A stretch of DNA of 64,000 nt from Balamuthia mandrillaris. Lineage: Eukaryota; Discosea; Longamoebia; Balamuthiidae. The translations under genes and the position numbers were made by a program. This document shows, in pieces, positions 41,336 through 54,316 of this stretch; within the stretch, counting starts at the first letter, position 1, and each line of letters begins with the position of its first letter. The notes beneath the pieces were generated by a model that was not told the origin of the DNA, made no database searches, and worked only from the letters and a program-made list of their open reading frames with translations. The DNA lies in assembly GCA_031835245.1 (NCBI GenBank), contig JAVKOQ010000062.1, forward strand, positions 62,001 through 126,000, in the 5' to 3' direction.

Positions 41336-42098
41336 TCTTTTGTTTTTAACACACACACAATAGAAACAACAAAAATCGTAGTGAGTGATCATTCATTATA
41401 AGAGCGAGAGAGTGAGATCAGAGAGATCCTATCCATCCTCCCGTGACTATTTTTTTTTTTTAAAGGGAGTGGTGAAACGGAAGAAGAGAGGGGGGAAGAC
41501 AACGAACCGCACCTGGTTTTTTTTTTTTTGTCGCTTGATCAAGCACTGATATGAACGCTCACCGCACACAATCAACGGAGAGTGGCTATTTTTTATTTTT
41601 CTTCCCTTCTTCTTCTTCCGTTTTTCGTTTTGGGCGGGAATGCAGGGGCTATATTTTTTTGTCGACCCCGTCGAACGACGAAAAACACGGGCTGCGGCCG
41701 AAAAGCGTCCAGAAGATTTCGCTCGAGGTTCTGGGATGTTTGGGGGGGACAACTCTTCTTGGAAGAATGTGCCGGTTCGATTCGTGGCGGCTTTGTAACG
41801 GACAGAAGGCCGAAGCAGCGGGAAAATAAAATGAACATTTCTCTCCAATTTAGAAAAAAAAAATAAAACAAAAAATGAACAAAAGAAATAAAGAAAATAA
41901 ATAAAGAAACGAAAACAAACAAAAACAAAGACAAAAAATAAATAAAAGAATAAGAAAAATAAATAAAAATAAAAAGAAAACGAAAACAAAGAAAAAGAAT
42001 AAAAAGAATAAAGAAAAAAAGACACACCTGTATTAATAACAAAGCAAAAATTCTCAACAAAAATAAACAACGAAAGCTTTATGCACAAGAATACATCA
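41336..42098. other. Gene-free stretch between HIT4-like and PARP6/8-like genes
   Basis: 763 bp. 41336-41640 is AT-rich. 41640-41830 is more GC-rich, with a GTCGAC at 41661 and a GGTTCGATTCG word like a pol III B box but no foldable tRNA. 41840-42070 is almost pure A with scattered T and G. No convincing ORF is seen. It should contain the HIT4-like promoter and the PARP 3' UTR. Confidence 0.5.
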
Positions 42099-42898
42099 CT
42101 AGGTACGTTTTGCAGGGCTGTAAGGCACTTTTAAGGCCGTGGCCTGCACGTCCACAAAGTTTTCCGGCTTCTGGTAAAAGTCTCCCTGCTGGGTGCCTTT
42201 GGTGTTCCAGATGAGGAAGAAGCGGGTGACGATGTGGTCCTCCTGCTCCACCACGTAGTTCCCGCAGTAGTGGCCGTGGTGCTTGTTGATGCGGTCCTGG
42301 TAGTTGATGACCTCGCACATGGCCATCATGCCCAACTCGTTTGTGCCGAGTTGACTCTTGGGCCATCCCTGTTATCGTTTATTTTGTCACGTCAGAAAAA
42401 AAAGCAACGAAGAAAAGCAAGAAGAAAGAAGATAGCAATAAGATAGAAAGAAGAAAGAAGAAAGAAACGAACCACTCCCCAACCCATGTATCCCATGGAG
42501 AGTCCTGAATTAGGAGCAAGATAGATGCCAGGTCCGTTCACAGCGCCATGCAACTGCTGCGCACTATTGCTAAGGTTTTTAAGACCTGTTCGCAGGATGG
42601 AATGCCAGTTTCCGATGGGGCTGGCATCTGAATAATAAAGAAAGAATAATAAGAACTATAAAACAAAAAGACAAGAAAATAATAATAATATGGGGGTGCT
42701 TACGAAAGGCGTAAAATGAACCATGCTCGTTCTTTAATTCTTGGAACCTCCGTTCTCTGTCCACTGGAGCATTCAACAGGACATATTGATGACTCGTTTG
42801 TAGTTCCGTTATTTGCTGTTTGTTGAAATAAAAAAGGTTGAGGTCATAAGAACGAGAACGAGAACGAGAACGAGAACGAGAACGAGAACGAGAACGAG

Positions 42899-42950
<52 letters not shown>

Positions 42951-44925
42951 TGATCTAACCTTTTTTGTAGGAATTTTTTTGAGGTGAGAGCGATTGCTGG
43001 TAAGGATCCACCGAAGCAAAGGATAGAGCAGAGGGTGACGAGCGTCTAAAGCCGCCTTTAGAGTGGTGTTATCAGAGGCATATTTGCTCATATTGGTGAC
43101 AGACGGAAACAAGTCCAAAACTTTTTGCTGCAAAGAATAACAAAAGAAGAGTGCATGCAGTAGAAGAAAAGAAAACGTTAATAAATATAAAGATAAAGAT
43201 AATAAAGATAGAAATACAAACCAATAACTCCCAATTTCTCTGCTCCGCTCCACCACTTTGGTGGCAAAAGCTTAGCACCTCTCCATCCTTTAGTCGCACT
43301 TCAACACCGCTTGGAAATGGGTTGAAGAACTGGTCTCTTCTGGCTCCATTCGCTCCGGAGTAGGTAAGGTTTATCAACAGGTCGACCACGTCGGGTTGCT
43401 CGCGCAGTTCCGTGGCTACATCCACTCCCAAACCAAAGCTTTCGTAGGAGTATAGGCATAGTGCTTTTTCGTATAAAATAAGAAGATGAGGTACAACAGA
43501 AAGAGGAGAAGGAAAAGCGATGAGACAAAGAGAAAAGAAAACGAACCAGCGTTGCATACAGTTGGTTTAAGTCCTTCAAAGTCCAGAGGTTTATCACATA
43601 TAACACAGTGCGCAGTACACTTGCGAATACAGCGCTCCAAGTACTGCAATGCTTGACATATTACTTTCACACCACTCCCAATAGAAACTGTTTAAAAAGG
43701 GTAAAACAGTTGGTACAATGAAAGAAAGAAAGAGAGAGAGAGAAAGAGAGAGATAGAGATAGAGAAAGGTTAAGAAACACACCATCGCAATTGTTGGACA
43801 CGGCTAACCCGTCCTCCATAAACACAGTTTTGGGACGATATGTCGTCAACAGGTCAAGCAGCTCCTCCACGTGCTCCATTGAAGGTTCTACGCCCTTTCG
43901 TTGCTTCATTCTCGTCGCACATTTACGAACCAATTGTTCCCCAAAGCCCATCTCTCGGCACGCTACAAGTAGTTGCTTGTCAACAACAATTTGTTGCCGT
44001 TCTTTTTGTTCCGTTTCTTTCTGTTTGCTGTCTTTTTGTTGGGAGAAGAACTTGGCAAGAATGACGGAATGCTTTTTGGGCGAAACAGAAGCTTCTGGTT
44101 GTTGCTGCCCCACGTCGTCTTTCGTTTGTTGTTTGAGGGGGTTGAAGCGCGTGTTCTTTGACCTTCTCCTCGACTTCCTCTTTCGACCTATACTTATTTC
44201 ATCTTCCCATTCACGAAGCTTTTCGATATAAAGAAAAGATAACCAACGTTAGCCAGCATGTAACAACAAATAAGCACCAAAGAACGAAAGTAAGAAAAGA
44301 AGCAAACAACAACACAAAAAAATAAATAACACAATAGCTATACGAACGATGGATTCTCGCCGCTCAATCGAAACCGAGAAGAATTCCTGCAAACGTGTAC
44401 TAAGCTGCCATCCCAAACCAAAGCTCTGTGTATCCACCTGTTCTTCTTCAGTTGCTTCCTCCTCCTCTTTCTCTTTTTCTTTCTTCCGTTTTTGTTTTTT
44501 GTCTCCTCTTTTTCTGTCTCTTTCGTTTCTGATACGCTCTACCTGAGAGACTCTCGCTCTATGAGGAACAGCTGCTTCATCGTTGGAGAACTGAAAGGGC
44601 GCTTTGAAGGCCAACTCTACCACTATCTTCTTGTTGTGTGCCACCCCCAATGCTCTGGCCTCTCTGTGTCCCACAAATAAAGAGGGCTCGAAGTAGACGC
44701 GAATGAACCCTTCTGCAGCTACGCTCAATACCTTTTGCAGAAGATGAGGAAATAAGAAGATAGAACAGAAAAGAAGACTGAGATAGAGAGAGTCTTACGT
44801 CCACGTCAATGACACCACCAAACCATTCTTGTACGACCTCTGCAATTGCCCTCAATTCTTCTAATGGGACCTCTTCTTCAGGTATGTCTTCTGACTGTAG
44901 CAATAGTATATACCAAATAAGAAGC

Positions 44926-44971
<46 letters not shown>

Positions 44972-45852
44972 CAAATAGTTATCTTCACTGCTTGCAAGGG
45001 AGTCAGCAGGCTGAGGCTGTTACAATGGCAGGTTGGCCATAAAGTAAGCGGAGATGGAGGGAGAGAGAAGAGCATTACCTGACAACTTTCGCGGCTGTTT
45101 GCCAGAGAGTCAAAGGAGCGGGCCAATACGTTGCTGCGCGTGGCTGCTTCGTTCTCGTCCTTCTTTGGTGGGAAAATATCTGCATCCCACAGAACACGCT
45201 AAGGCATCAGAATAGAGGCTGAAGGGAAGCGAAGGAAGAAGAAGCAAGAAGCAGGAAGAAGAAGCAGAAGAAGCAGAAGAAGAAAAAGAACAAGAAGAAA
45301 AAGAAACGAACAAGAACAAGAACAAGAAGAACAAAGAACGAATAAGGAGGAGAAGAAGAACAAGAACAAGAACAAGAAGAAGAACAAGAGGAAGAAGCAG
45401 AAGCAGAAGAACCAATGCACAAGCGCTCAAAGACAGCCAGCAATTCAGTGTCTTCCTTGTCAGTGTCGCAAACTTTATAGGCCTTGACCTTGCCGTCCGG
45501 TTGGTAGACCAAGTACTCTCCGTTCTTCAGGTCGTCTGGTAGTCTCATGGTCACTTCCACCGCCGCCTCCTCCTTCTTTGTTCTCACCGTGAATGACAAG
45601 ATCTGTTCATCCCGTTCCATCTCTGTTTGTTTCAAACGTTGTTGTCAACCATCTCCTCTTCAAAGGGAGGGAGAAAGAAAGCCCAAAAAGGGGTGTGAAA
45701 GACGAACCGATCAACTGCACTTTTTCAGTTTGTTGTTGGCACGATGTTGATGTGGTACCATCAGAGTCATCTTGCTCCACCACCACCTGAAAGCGTTGTT
45801 TGAGCTGCTTGATCTGCTCTGCCACCTTCTTCCTCTGCGAAGAACTGGCCAT
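42099..45852 (-). CDS. PARP6/PARP8-like mono-ADP-ribosyltransferase
   Basis: About thirteen exons. The N-terminal half (43700-45852) includes an RWD/UBC-like stretch (SFTVRTKKEEAAVEVTMRLP), a Glu/Lys-rich insert and VEPSMEHVEELLDLLTTYRP. The middle has a Cys cluster that may bind zinc (CIRKCTAHCVICDKPLDFEG then LKPTVCNA). The catalytic domain (42099-42800) reads HGSFYAFRDASPIGNWHSIL, QLHGAVNGPGIYLAPNSGLS, and NYVVEQEDHIVTRFFLIWN, which follows PARP6/8 rather than PARP1. The first His and the Tyr of the ART triad are present; the third position is not a PARP1-like Glu, so mono-ADP-ribosylation is expected. In animals these enzymes are poorly known; no substrate can be assigned. Confidence 0.88.
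42846..42948. repeat. (GAACGA)n hexamer array passing into (GA)n
   Basis: About ten hexamers followed by a GA run on the + strand, in a PARP intron; sense strand TCGTTC and CT. Confidence 0.92.
44926..44968. repeat. (GA)n microsatellite in PARP intron
   Basis: GA run on the + strand, CT on the sense strand. Confidence 0.9.
45235..45412. repeat. AAG-rich microsatellite in PARP intron
   Basis: (AAG)n with CAG and AAC variants on the + strand, CTT on the sense strand. Confidence 0.9.
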
Positions 45853-46044
45853 TCCTTTTCTCTCTTTGTTGTTTTGTTCTCGTAAAGGTTTTTTTTTTTA
45901 AAAAACACACACAAACTCTAATCTTCCCAGCAAGAAATAAGTTTAACTGAATTCTTTTTTTATTTTTTTTTTGATTCAACTCATCTTCAAAGCTGATGAT
46001 GATGAAACACTGAAAACTAATCGGTAATCGTTGTGCGGGTTTCT

Positions 46045-46997
46045 TTACAAAGTAATGGTGACCTTCTCTCCGGGTTTAAACGGAGGCAGTCCTTTGTAGG
46101 GACAGCCGGAGCACCGAAACGCATCCCCCAGGTAGCACGAGCCGCAGGAGGACTTGGGTTGGGCCTGTGGGGGTTGCGGTTGTCCGGCCGCCTCCTCGTC
46201 GGCTCTGCCGCAGGTGCAGTCTTTGCAGGCCTTGCGTTTGCCCCCTTTGCCCACCTCGCAGTCGTCCCGTTTGACCCCGGTGGCAGCGGAGGGCGTGATG
46301 AGGTCTTCTGCCTCGAGAAGGGAGCTTTCATCGATGAGCGAAGAAGAAGGTGCAGCAATGTCATCGACAGAGATCTTCCACACAGCGTTGGAAGAGGTGG
46401 AAGAAGAGGGAGTGGTCAAGTCCTCCTCCAACATGTCATCCCCGGAAAGTTTCCATACGTTGTTGTTGCTGCTGGTGGAAGAAGTAGAAGAAGTAGTAGA
46501 AGAGGAAGAGGGGGAGGTTGTTTTCTTGTGCTTCAAGCTGGCTTTGGCGCCAATGCTAAAGTTGGGCTTGGTGGCGATGACCTGTTTGTGGTCGCTGGCG
46601 AACCGCTTCTCTATGAAGCCGGCCAGCGTTAGCGCGGAGCTCAGTTCTTGCTCCGTCTGTTTGATCAAAAGGGGAGGAGAGAGTAAGATCAGATTGGATT
46701 CCTCACAAAAAGCAAGAAGAAAAAAAAAGGTACCTTGTCTGTGTTGTGAAGAACGAGAGAGCCGCCAGGTTTCAACACGCGGGCAAGCTGCGACAGGAAA
46801 GCTTCGCCGTCGTGAGGAGCGCCGCTCGTGACGACCACAAAATCAAAGCTGGCCTCCGTTGGGGGTGGTGGCTGCTCAGCGAGGACAACGGCGCCGGTCT
46901 CCCCGACGGCCTGCTGGATGGGCTCTATTTCCTCCGCCACGTTGGCTGCTTGCACGGGGCCAGTGAGGTACAGCACTCGGGCGCCTTGGGTCCACAT
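46045..46997 (-). CDS. Anamorsin / CIAPIN1 (Dre2), cytosolic Fe-S assembly factor
   Basis: Two exons. The N-terminal domain (46740-46997) is a degenerate SAM-methyltransferase-like fold ([20 protein letters not shown]). A Ser-rich linker holds two VWK(L/I)S words ([11 protein letters not shown] and [10 protein letters not shown]). The C-terminal CIAPIN1 domain has both cluster motifs: [20 protein letters not shown] for the [2Fe-2S] site, and [20 protein letters not shown] then [10 protein letters not shown] for the second CxxC...CxxC site. With the diflavin reductase Tah18/NDOR1 it passes electrons to the early cytosolic iron-sulfur pathway. All expected cysteines are present. Its promoter has TGACGTCA (47167) and GTCGAC (47181). 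Confidence 0.96.
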
Positions 46998-48056
46998 CTC
47001 TTCTCTCTCTTCCTTGTGGTGTGTGCGTGTGGTTTGGTTTTGCTTTGTTGTTGTCTTTTTGTCTTTTTGGGCTATTTCGGATAATTTTTTTCAATTCCCC
47101 CTCAGGCATAACTTGATTTGGAAAAGTTAAGGATGATTACATCATGTCGTCCCTAGGATGCTTTCGTGACGTCAGAATATGTCGACAAAAAAGACCACCA
47201 CACAGGGGGACGAATATTGAAGTGTGACGACCTGAGAATACCAGCCTCAGCCTCAGCCCCAGCCCCCTCTGATGGGTATTGTCTGGGATTGGGTCTCGTC
47301 CTGTTTCTCACTTACCTGCACCGCAGGGTGGTTGGGGTTGAAAAAGTAGTGAAATAAAACTATAACAAGCTGGGTTCCGTTGCAAACAAAAAGTAAAAAC
47401 ACAGGAAAGGCTGGTGCACAAACTTTTAAAGAAACCACAAAGCAACAAGGTGATGGTTGAAAAAGAATGAATAAATGGAAAAAAAACCACCACTTTTTTG
47501 AGCTATATAAACAGAAAAAAAATTCAAAAAAGTAGGCTACACCTCAACACGATAAAATGGAAGCATCCGAACCCAAACACACGCAAGGGAATTTAAAACG
47601 ATGGTACCAAATCTCTTCCTGCTGCGAAGAATCCCTTTGTTGGTGGGGGTCAGTTCATCTTCAGCGCTGGTTGCTGCGGCCGTAGCTGGTGTCGATGCTT
47701 GCTACTTCGAAAAGTTAAAAAAATAAAAAATAACACCGTTCGTCGGATGTTTGCCAGTGCAAATGGAGGCTGACTTTGAAGCATCTTGCGCGCTGGCAGA
47801 CACTTTCGATGGTGAATGAACCCCAGCGGTACCCGCCTTACCCCACTCCAAGCAGAACAAAGAAGCAGCATAAACCGACGAAGGAATCAGTGCTTAAAGA
47901 CTGGGATGAGAGGTTGAACCACAACCCACCATCACGGACGCTCTGAAAAAAATCGCCAACGCTCTTCGCTCGTTCTGCAAATCATACAGGAGAGAGAAGA
48001 GAGAATAACGTTTGAGCAAAAGAAGGACGAGCTTTGTTTTGTTTTGTTTTGGTTGT
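46998..48056. other. Gene-free stretch with CIAPIN1 promoter elements
   Basis: 1059 bp between the CIAPIN1 start and the BORCS5-like stop. The left 190 bp holds TGACGTCA at 47167-47174 and GTCGAC at 47181-47186. From 47200 to 48050 no ORF beyond about 75 codons looks real, yet the GC content and word use at 47230-47330 and 47560-47700 are less simple than in other spacers. A non-coding RNA is possible but I cannot show one. Confidence 0.45.
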
Positions 48057-49254
48057 TTACGTGGAAGATTGTGTTGTTGAAACGGATTCAGTGGTTTGTT
48101 GTTGTTCGGTACAGGGAATGGAGAGTAAGCTTGAAAGAGGAGGCATTCGCTCCTCTTCGGGCAGAATGGAAGAAAGTTGGTCGGCCTTTGCTATCACTCC
48201 TTCCAACAACGTCTTTGTGGTCTCCAATTGCTTTTTCACAGTGTACACTACATTATAATTGTGTTGTCATTGAGTGTTACAGAGTCCGGCAAACTAAACA
48301 AGAGGAGCAGATCACAATAGTTACCTTCTTTCATTTGGGTTTCCAGTACTTTAATGTCTCGTTGATGCTGTATCAAGCGTTGTAACGCTTCCATTGTTTG
48401 TTGTTCCTTCGCTTTCACTATTTCTCCTAAAGCTCGCTATTGGGGTTTTAATCTTAGTCATGAGACGAAAAAGGGCGAGGTAAGAGAAACAGCAACCTGT
48501 TCGTTGGCTAAAACAATTCCAGTCTCGCGACAGAACCGTTGGTAGTCGCTGCACATCATAAGCAAAGCCTTTGAATCCAGGCTCGCTAGAATAATAACAA
48601 TGCAAGAGAGAATACAAACGCAAAGCAAAGGAAGGATAAGAAGAAGTAGCAGAAGGAGAGAAGAAGAAAAGGGTAAGTTGAATGAGAAGTGAAAAAAGCA
48701 CAAAGAGCAAGAAAGAAAAAGACGTACAAACGGTCTTCTCACTGGAAAAAGGCCCTGTGGGTTGTATCAAGGGGCCAAACTGGAGGGAGAAAAAACATTG
48801 TAAGAGCGTTCACCACTCTCCTCTACAGAGCACCAAAGTCTAAACAAAGGTCATACCTTGGGCAGCGTCTCCAGCCATTGAAGCTCAGGTTCTAGATTCT
48901 CAGTGTAGGTTTCTTGTTGTTTGATGGTGATGATCTCATCCACCGGCTGCTCGTTCGTTGACTTGCTCTCTTCCTGCGGGCTTGTTGTGGCAGCCTCGCC
49001 TTGTTTACCTTTACCAGCGGTTTCAGGTTTTCTCTCCACAGAATAACTCGTGTAAGGAATGCTATCGACAGACGCCTCATCGAGCACCTGCACGCGCGTT
49101 TTCTGAGTTTGCCCTTGTGCTCCTCGCTTCGTTCTTCCTCCTCCTGCTTTGCTACTGTCGTTACCCTTTTGTTTTTCAAAAAAAAAAAAAAAACAACAAC
49201 AACAACAAAATCAGTGAGAAGCCCCTCTTCGAATGGGTTATGTTGGCCTACCAT
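48057..49254 (-). CDS. BORCS5 (myrlysin)-like subunit of the BORC complex
   Basis: About six exons. The start codon is isolated in exon 1 (49252-49254, followed by donor GTAGG). Splicing to 49165 gives MGNDSSKAGGG, a clear N-myristoylation signal (Gly2, Ser5, Ser6). Then come a disordered region, PELQWLETLPK/FGPLIQPTGP, ASLDSKALLMMCSDYQRFC, and a coiled coil from ALGEIVKAKEQQTMEALQRL to KQLETTKTLLEGVIAKADQL. The end SSILPEEERMPPLSSLLS parallels the MLPEGERLEP end of animal BORCS5, which is also myristoylated. BORC sits on the lysosome surface, recruits Arl8 and drives lysosome movement. The match is by order of short motifs over a coiled coil, so it is strong but not absolute. Confidence 0.82.
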
Positions 49255-49518
49255 ATCTTTGCGTTCTTCTATCTTCTTTCTACTTTGTTGGTATCTTCGC
49301 TTCGTATCCTAATATGTTGACTGACTTTTCTGTTAGCTTGAGATTCGATCAGTACATTAATCTGTTATTTTTTGATTGTTGCTTGGTGCTTTGAAAGTTT
49401 CTGTTTTTTGATTTTTAATTGGCAATCAGTAATTCTACCGATCTTTGGCATGACGTCATTTAGTTTCTCACGTCGCCAAAAAAAAAAAAAGAAAAAAGAA
49501 AAGAGAAGAAAGAAAAAA
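49255..49518. promoter_or_regulatory. Bidirectional promoter, BORCS5-like / TRAPPC9, with TGACGTCA
   Basis: 264 bp between divergent start codons. ATGACGTCAT at 49450-49459 lies about 68 bp upstream of the TRAPPC9 ATG. Confidence 0.5.
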
Positions 49519-50082
49519 ATGCAGGCGATAGAGGCAGAAGGGGACATGACGAGCTCCAAGTACATGCGTGTGGTGCTGGTGCCAGTGGGCGACATCTCTG
49601 AGAGCAAGTTCTGGCAGTATGCAAACCTCGTGCAGACGTTCTCCTGTTTGCCTCTCAATCAGATGACTCCCAAAGAAAACTGTACCTTTTTTATTTGCTA
49701 CTCTTTTCTTCTTTTTTCTTTCTTCTTTCTTCTTTCTTCTTTCTTCTTTCTTCTTTCTTCTTTCTTCTTTCTTCTTTCTTCTTTCTTCTTTCTTCTTTCT
49801 TCTTTCTTCTAACAAGAGGAGTGAACTAGCAACTGTGTTTACGCGGCAGTCATGGCAGGAAGGAAAGGTCTACCTTGAGTTTATGGATGGTAGGGCTGCT
49901 CATCGAAGTGACTGGGAAGACTTTCAGGCCAACCGCAAAATCCTTGGCGTACATATCCTCTCCACGTTCTCGTCTCTCTTCTGTCTTCTGCATTCTCTCT
50001 CTCTCTCTCTCTCTCATCTCGTTCTTTCCTTCTTCTCTCCTGTCTGTTGTTTCTCTTCTGCATTCTCTTTCTATCAATATCT

Positions 50083-50119
<37 letters not shown>

Positions 50120-50531
50120 GTCTCTTTAGTTTTCATTTCCTCGATTCTATTTGGTCGTTTTCTCTTTTCTTCTCCTCTCTTTCCGTATTTCGTTGCTGTG
50201 CCCAACACAAAATCCCAACACAGATGATAGGCATCCTTCACTGTCCAAGTTACTCTGACCTCAGCAAAGCATGTGGTGAGTTTGAAGGGCTACAGAAGCA
50301 ACATCCAACAGCAGTGGCCACAACGTGCTTTGCATTCGAGCCGAGAGACGATCAACCTGACTTTGCCAGAAACGTGAATCTCATCATGATACCTCGCAGC
50401 GACAAGAAGCACCTTTTGTTCTACCTCAACACTCTTCTTCTTGACTTTGCTGAGACTTTACTCAAAGAGCTGGAAAATATGGTATTAGTTTACTTTCTTT
50501 TCCTTCTCTTCATAGTACATGTTTATTTTTC

Positions 50532-50573
<42 letters not shown>

Positions 50574-52682
50574 CGTCCATTATTCTCTGTTCTATCATTT
50601 GGTGTGATGGTGTTCTATTCTCTTAATTACATTTTTGTCCCAAAAGTTTCGTTCAGAAGAAGCTTTTGCTCTAAAGTTGACACCACTGGATCCACATGTG
50701 AGTGCTACAGACGTAACGCGATTGAAGAAGCGTAAACCGGGTCGTGACAGTAAAGCCAAAGGAGACTATTGCCTGTTGGCTGCTGATCCCCACAACGCAC
50801 TTTCATTGTATGCTTTCTTGTTCTTTGCTTTTGCTTTTGCTTTTGTTCTGACAACAACAAACAAAAAGTTATCGCTCTGCGGCAGAGATGGCAAAAGTCG
50901 ATGGAGACACTGTTTGGTTGGCTGGAGCAATGGAGGGTGAATGTGCAGCTCTTATTATGTGTGAGGTTTGTTTGTTCTTTGTCTCGTTGTTACTCCTTCA
51001 TTCTTCTTGCTTATGTTCACTTTGTTATTTGAAAAAAGGAATTCAAAAGACAAATAGAAAGTGGTTCAGAGGAACAAATATTTGTGGACTTACCAGAAGT
51101 TGTTGATAAGTACAATGAAGTGTTACAGCTCTACTCCAGAACAGAGAATGCTGTTACACTAGAATTAGAAGCCAGCCTTAAATTGGCTAAGTATCATGCA
51201 TGCGCCAATCGTAAAACTGTTGCTGCGGAGCTGCTCATGCGAGCCTATAGTTTAAGCTCAGGATGCTCCACTCAAGAGAAGGTTCTAAAACTTTCTTTCC
51301 ATATTTTGTCTTTTACTCTTCTCTTTCTCATCCTTTAATACCCAGATTTCAGTATGTACCACCATTGCAAGAATCTGCTATAAGTTGGGCTTTCGACGGA
51401 AATTTGCCTTCTTCCTGCGACAAGCGGCCGAGTTGCATCATAAACTTTTCATGCTGTCCACAGCTCACAGTCTATATGCCATGGTGGCTCCTGTCTACCA
51501 ACTACGACTCCGTTCATCTGAAGAAAATGGATCAGATGGTATACATGAAGATAATCCTAGTTCTTATGGTTTGCTTTTCTTTTGATGTGTCCTTTTGTGG
51601 TTGTTTGTTCTTTCCTTTGTTGCTTTTCTGAGGAAAAATTCACAATTACAGAGGAACCAAGCACGATAACACAAGGAAGTTGTTTAGCATGGCGGAAGGG
51701 AGAAGAATGGCCACTGCTGCAAATCAACGTGCTAAAGGAGCTAATAGCCAGCTCAAAAGCACTTGGAGGTATACCTTTTCTCTTCTTCTCCCTCCTCTTT
51801 TTCTCCACTGTTCTTCTCATAAAAATCAAAAAAAATGGAATTAAACAGACTTGACCTATACGGCCCAATACATTGTGCATATGTTGAGAAAATTGGAGAA
51901 TTCTATTTATACTACAAAACAAGTGTCGCTTGTCAATGAGCTCTCTCAGATTTGTGAAGATCTTGCCGGCACGACACATATTGACATGCGAGGCATTCCT
52001 TATTTGCTTGCTGTAGCCCCTCAACCGTAGCTTTTCCCTTTGCCCTTTTATGTTCGCCGTGCTCTCATGCTGTTTCTCTAATTCTTTCTCGCTTTCTCAT
52101 TTTATGTATGACTAGACTGCCAGAGCACGTAGCCCCACAACCTGTTCCTCAATCTCAAACAAGTTACAATGGTAGCAACAACACCAGCGGACAAGACGGG
52201 GGAAGTAACAGCACCGGTGACGACTCAGATTCTCCCATTTTTATCTACACACCCATCAAATTCAGGAAAACTGCCCAACAGGAGCAACTTATTTGGGTAC
52301 AATATACGACCGCCCATGTCAAGGTTCGATTGTCCAATCCTTTTGCCTTTAGCGTCTTCGTAGAAAGTATTGAGTTAAGGTATTCTTTCTCTTGTTCTCT
52401 TGTTCTCTCGTTCTCTCTTTCAATTCCTTTTCTGTGTCTTCCTGTTCTTTCTTATTGTTAATTTTAAAAAAAACTATTCCAATTAAATAGCACTTCAGGA
52501 GTTGAGTTTCAAAGCTTTCCTGTTAGCGTGACGCTTCCTCCGTACACAGAGTCACAGGAGGTTGTGTTGTCAGGAAAGCCGCTGCAAACGGGGGTGTTGA
52601 CCATCAGAGGCTGCATTATCCGTGCCTTCAACCTTACCTGTGATCATCCTGTCAACAAGCAAGGACTTGGCATACCCATCAA

Positions 52683-52723
<41 letters not shown>

Positions 52724-54280
52724 TTTGTGTTTTTGAATACTGGTTTATTGTGATTTCTAACTATAGACAAAACTTATAGGCAAAACTTGAGCAGTGCTTT
52801 ACCTCAACCAATACTCAAAGATAGTGGTAACTCTCTCTCTCTCTCATTCATTGATACCGACACTCAAACAAAAATATTAGGTTGTAAGACAGGCAATGTG
52901 GTTCATGTTATCAGCGCTTTACCTTTGCTGCGAATCAAGCACAACAGCATTGCTATTGGTAGTAACTTATCAGCGTCTGAAGGGGAACGGTATGTGTCTT
53001 CTCCATTCCTCCCTCTTCTCTCTGTTGCCTAAGGTTGGGCTTTCTTTATATAAAGATATTCCATCCAACTGGAACTCAGTAACGAGGGAACTCTCCCTGT
53101 GGACCACATCAACATCTACTCTGCTTTAAAGTCAGGCGCAGCTCCAACTGGAATGTCTTCCTCCTCATTTTCCTCTTCTTCGTCCTCTTCTTCGTCCTCT
53201 TCTTCGTCCACAACCAATTCTTTGTCCAGAAGTGAACGCCGAAGAAAGAATCGTAGAGACACTGTGTCTTCACTCAAACGAATAAACGATAGAGAGAAAG
53301 AAGTGGAATATAGCGAGGAAGAAGAGGAAGAAGAAGATGGAAATTTAACCAGACAAAATACCTTTGCCAAAGACTTGGCAAGCGCAGCTGAGGCGGCCAT
53401 GAAAGTTATGCAAGAGTCAAAAGTGTTGCCACTCATGCCTGGTCAAACGCTTCACATACCCATCAACATTCTGACCACGTTTCCTCTTTCTCAGTACTAT
53501 CTTCTGTCTTTTCATCTTTAGCCTTTGTTTCTCCTTGATGCTTACATTTAAAATTATATGCATAGGCAACAAAACAGTAAACTTATATTAGAATATCGCT
53601 CTTCTGGAAGTGCGTTCCAAAGATCTCTGCGCATCCCTCTCCGCTTTACCGTGACGCCAACGCTTCGTTTGACCGGATTCGATGTTATCGTTCCTTCTTC
53701 GTGTTGCGCCACCGATTGCGATTTGTCTCCTCCTCTTTCGGCTTCTTCTCGTCATGTCTCCAACCAACGAAAGAAAGATAACTACAACAAATTAAAAGAA
53801 GACAAGGACGGCAATGATGAAGAAACGAGAAACTGGTGCTTTTTGTTGTTTGACGTTGAGAATATCTCAACCAGCCATTACACGCTTTGTTGCTCGATAA
53901 AAACTGTGCCGTTTATGTTGAGCGATGATGCTGTTTATGATGTGGAACCATTTTCGTGGCAGAAAACCTCTTCTTGTGCACCTAAATCCACTCACAGGTA
54001 TTTATCTCGTTTATTTCTTTGTTGCAGTTCCTTTTGTTTTGTTCTATCTATTCTTTTGGTTCTTCTGTTTTCTTTTGTTTGCTTTTGGTTTTGTTTTTCT
54101 TCTTCATTATCTTTCCTCACAGTTTTCTTTGAATCATGCAACAAAAGACTGCTGGCGCCAATTCCACAACTACCTTATGTACCTGAGTTCAGTGTGAGCA
54201 AAACCGCAGGCATTCTTGATTTGTACAAGCGATGGCTTTCACAGTGTATTCGGATAGACTGGACTGAAACAGATTCCGTA

Positions 54281-54316
<36 letters not shown>

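Noticed and set aside
41800-41815. B-box-like GGTTCGATTCG near 41775 as a pol III gene
   Set aside because: No matching A box or foldable cloverleaf was found around it.
47650-47871. 73-codon minus-strand frame after CIAPIN1
   Set aside because: No domain, no splice-linked neighbours, and length within chance expectation.
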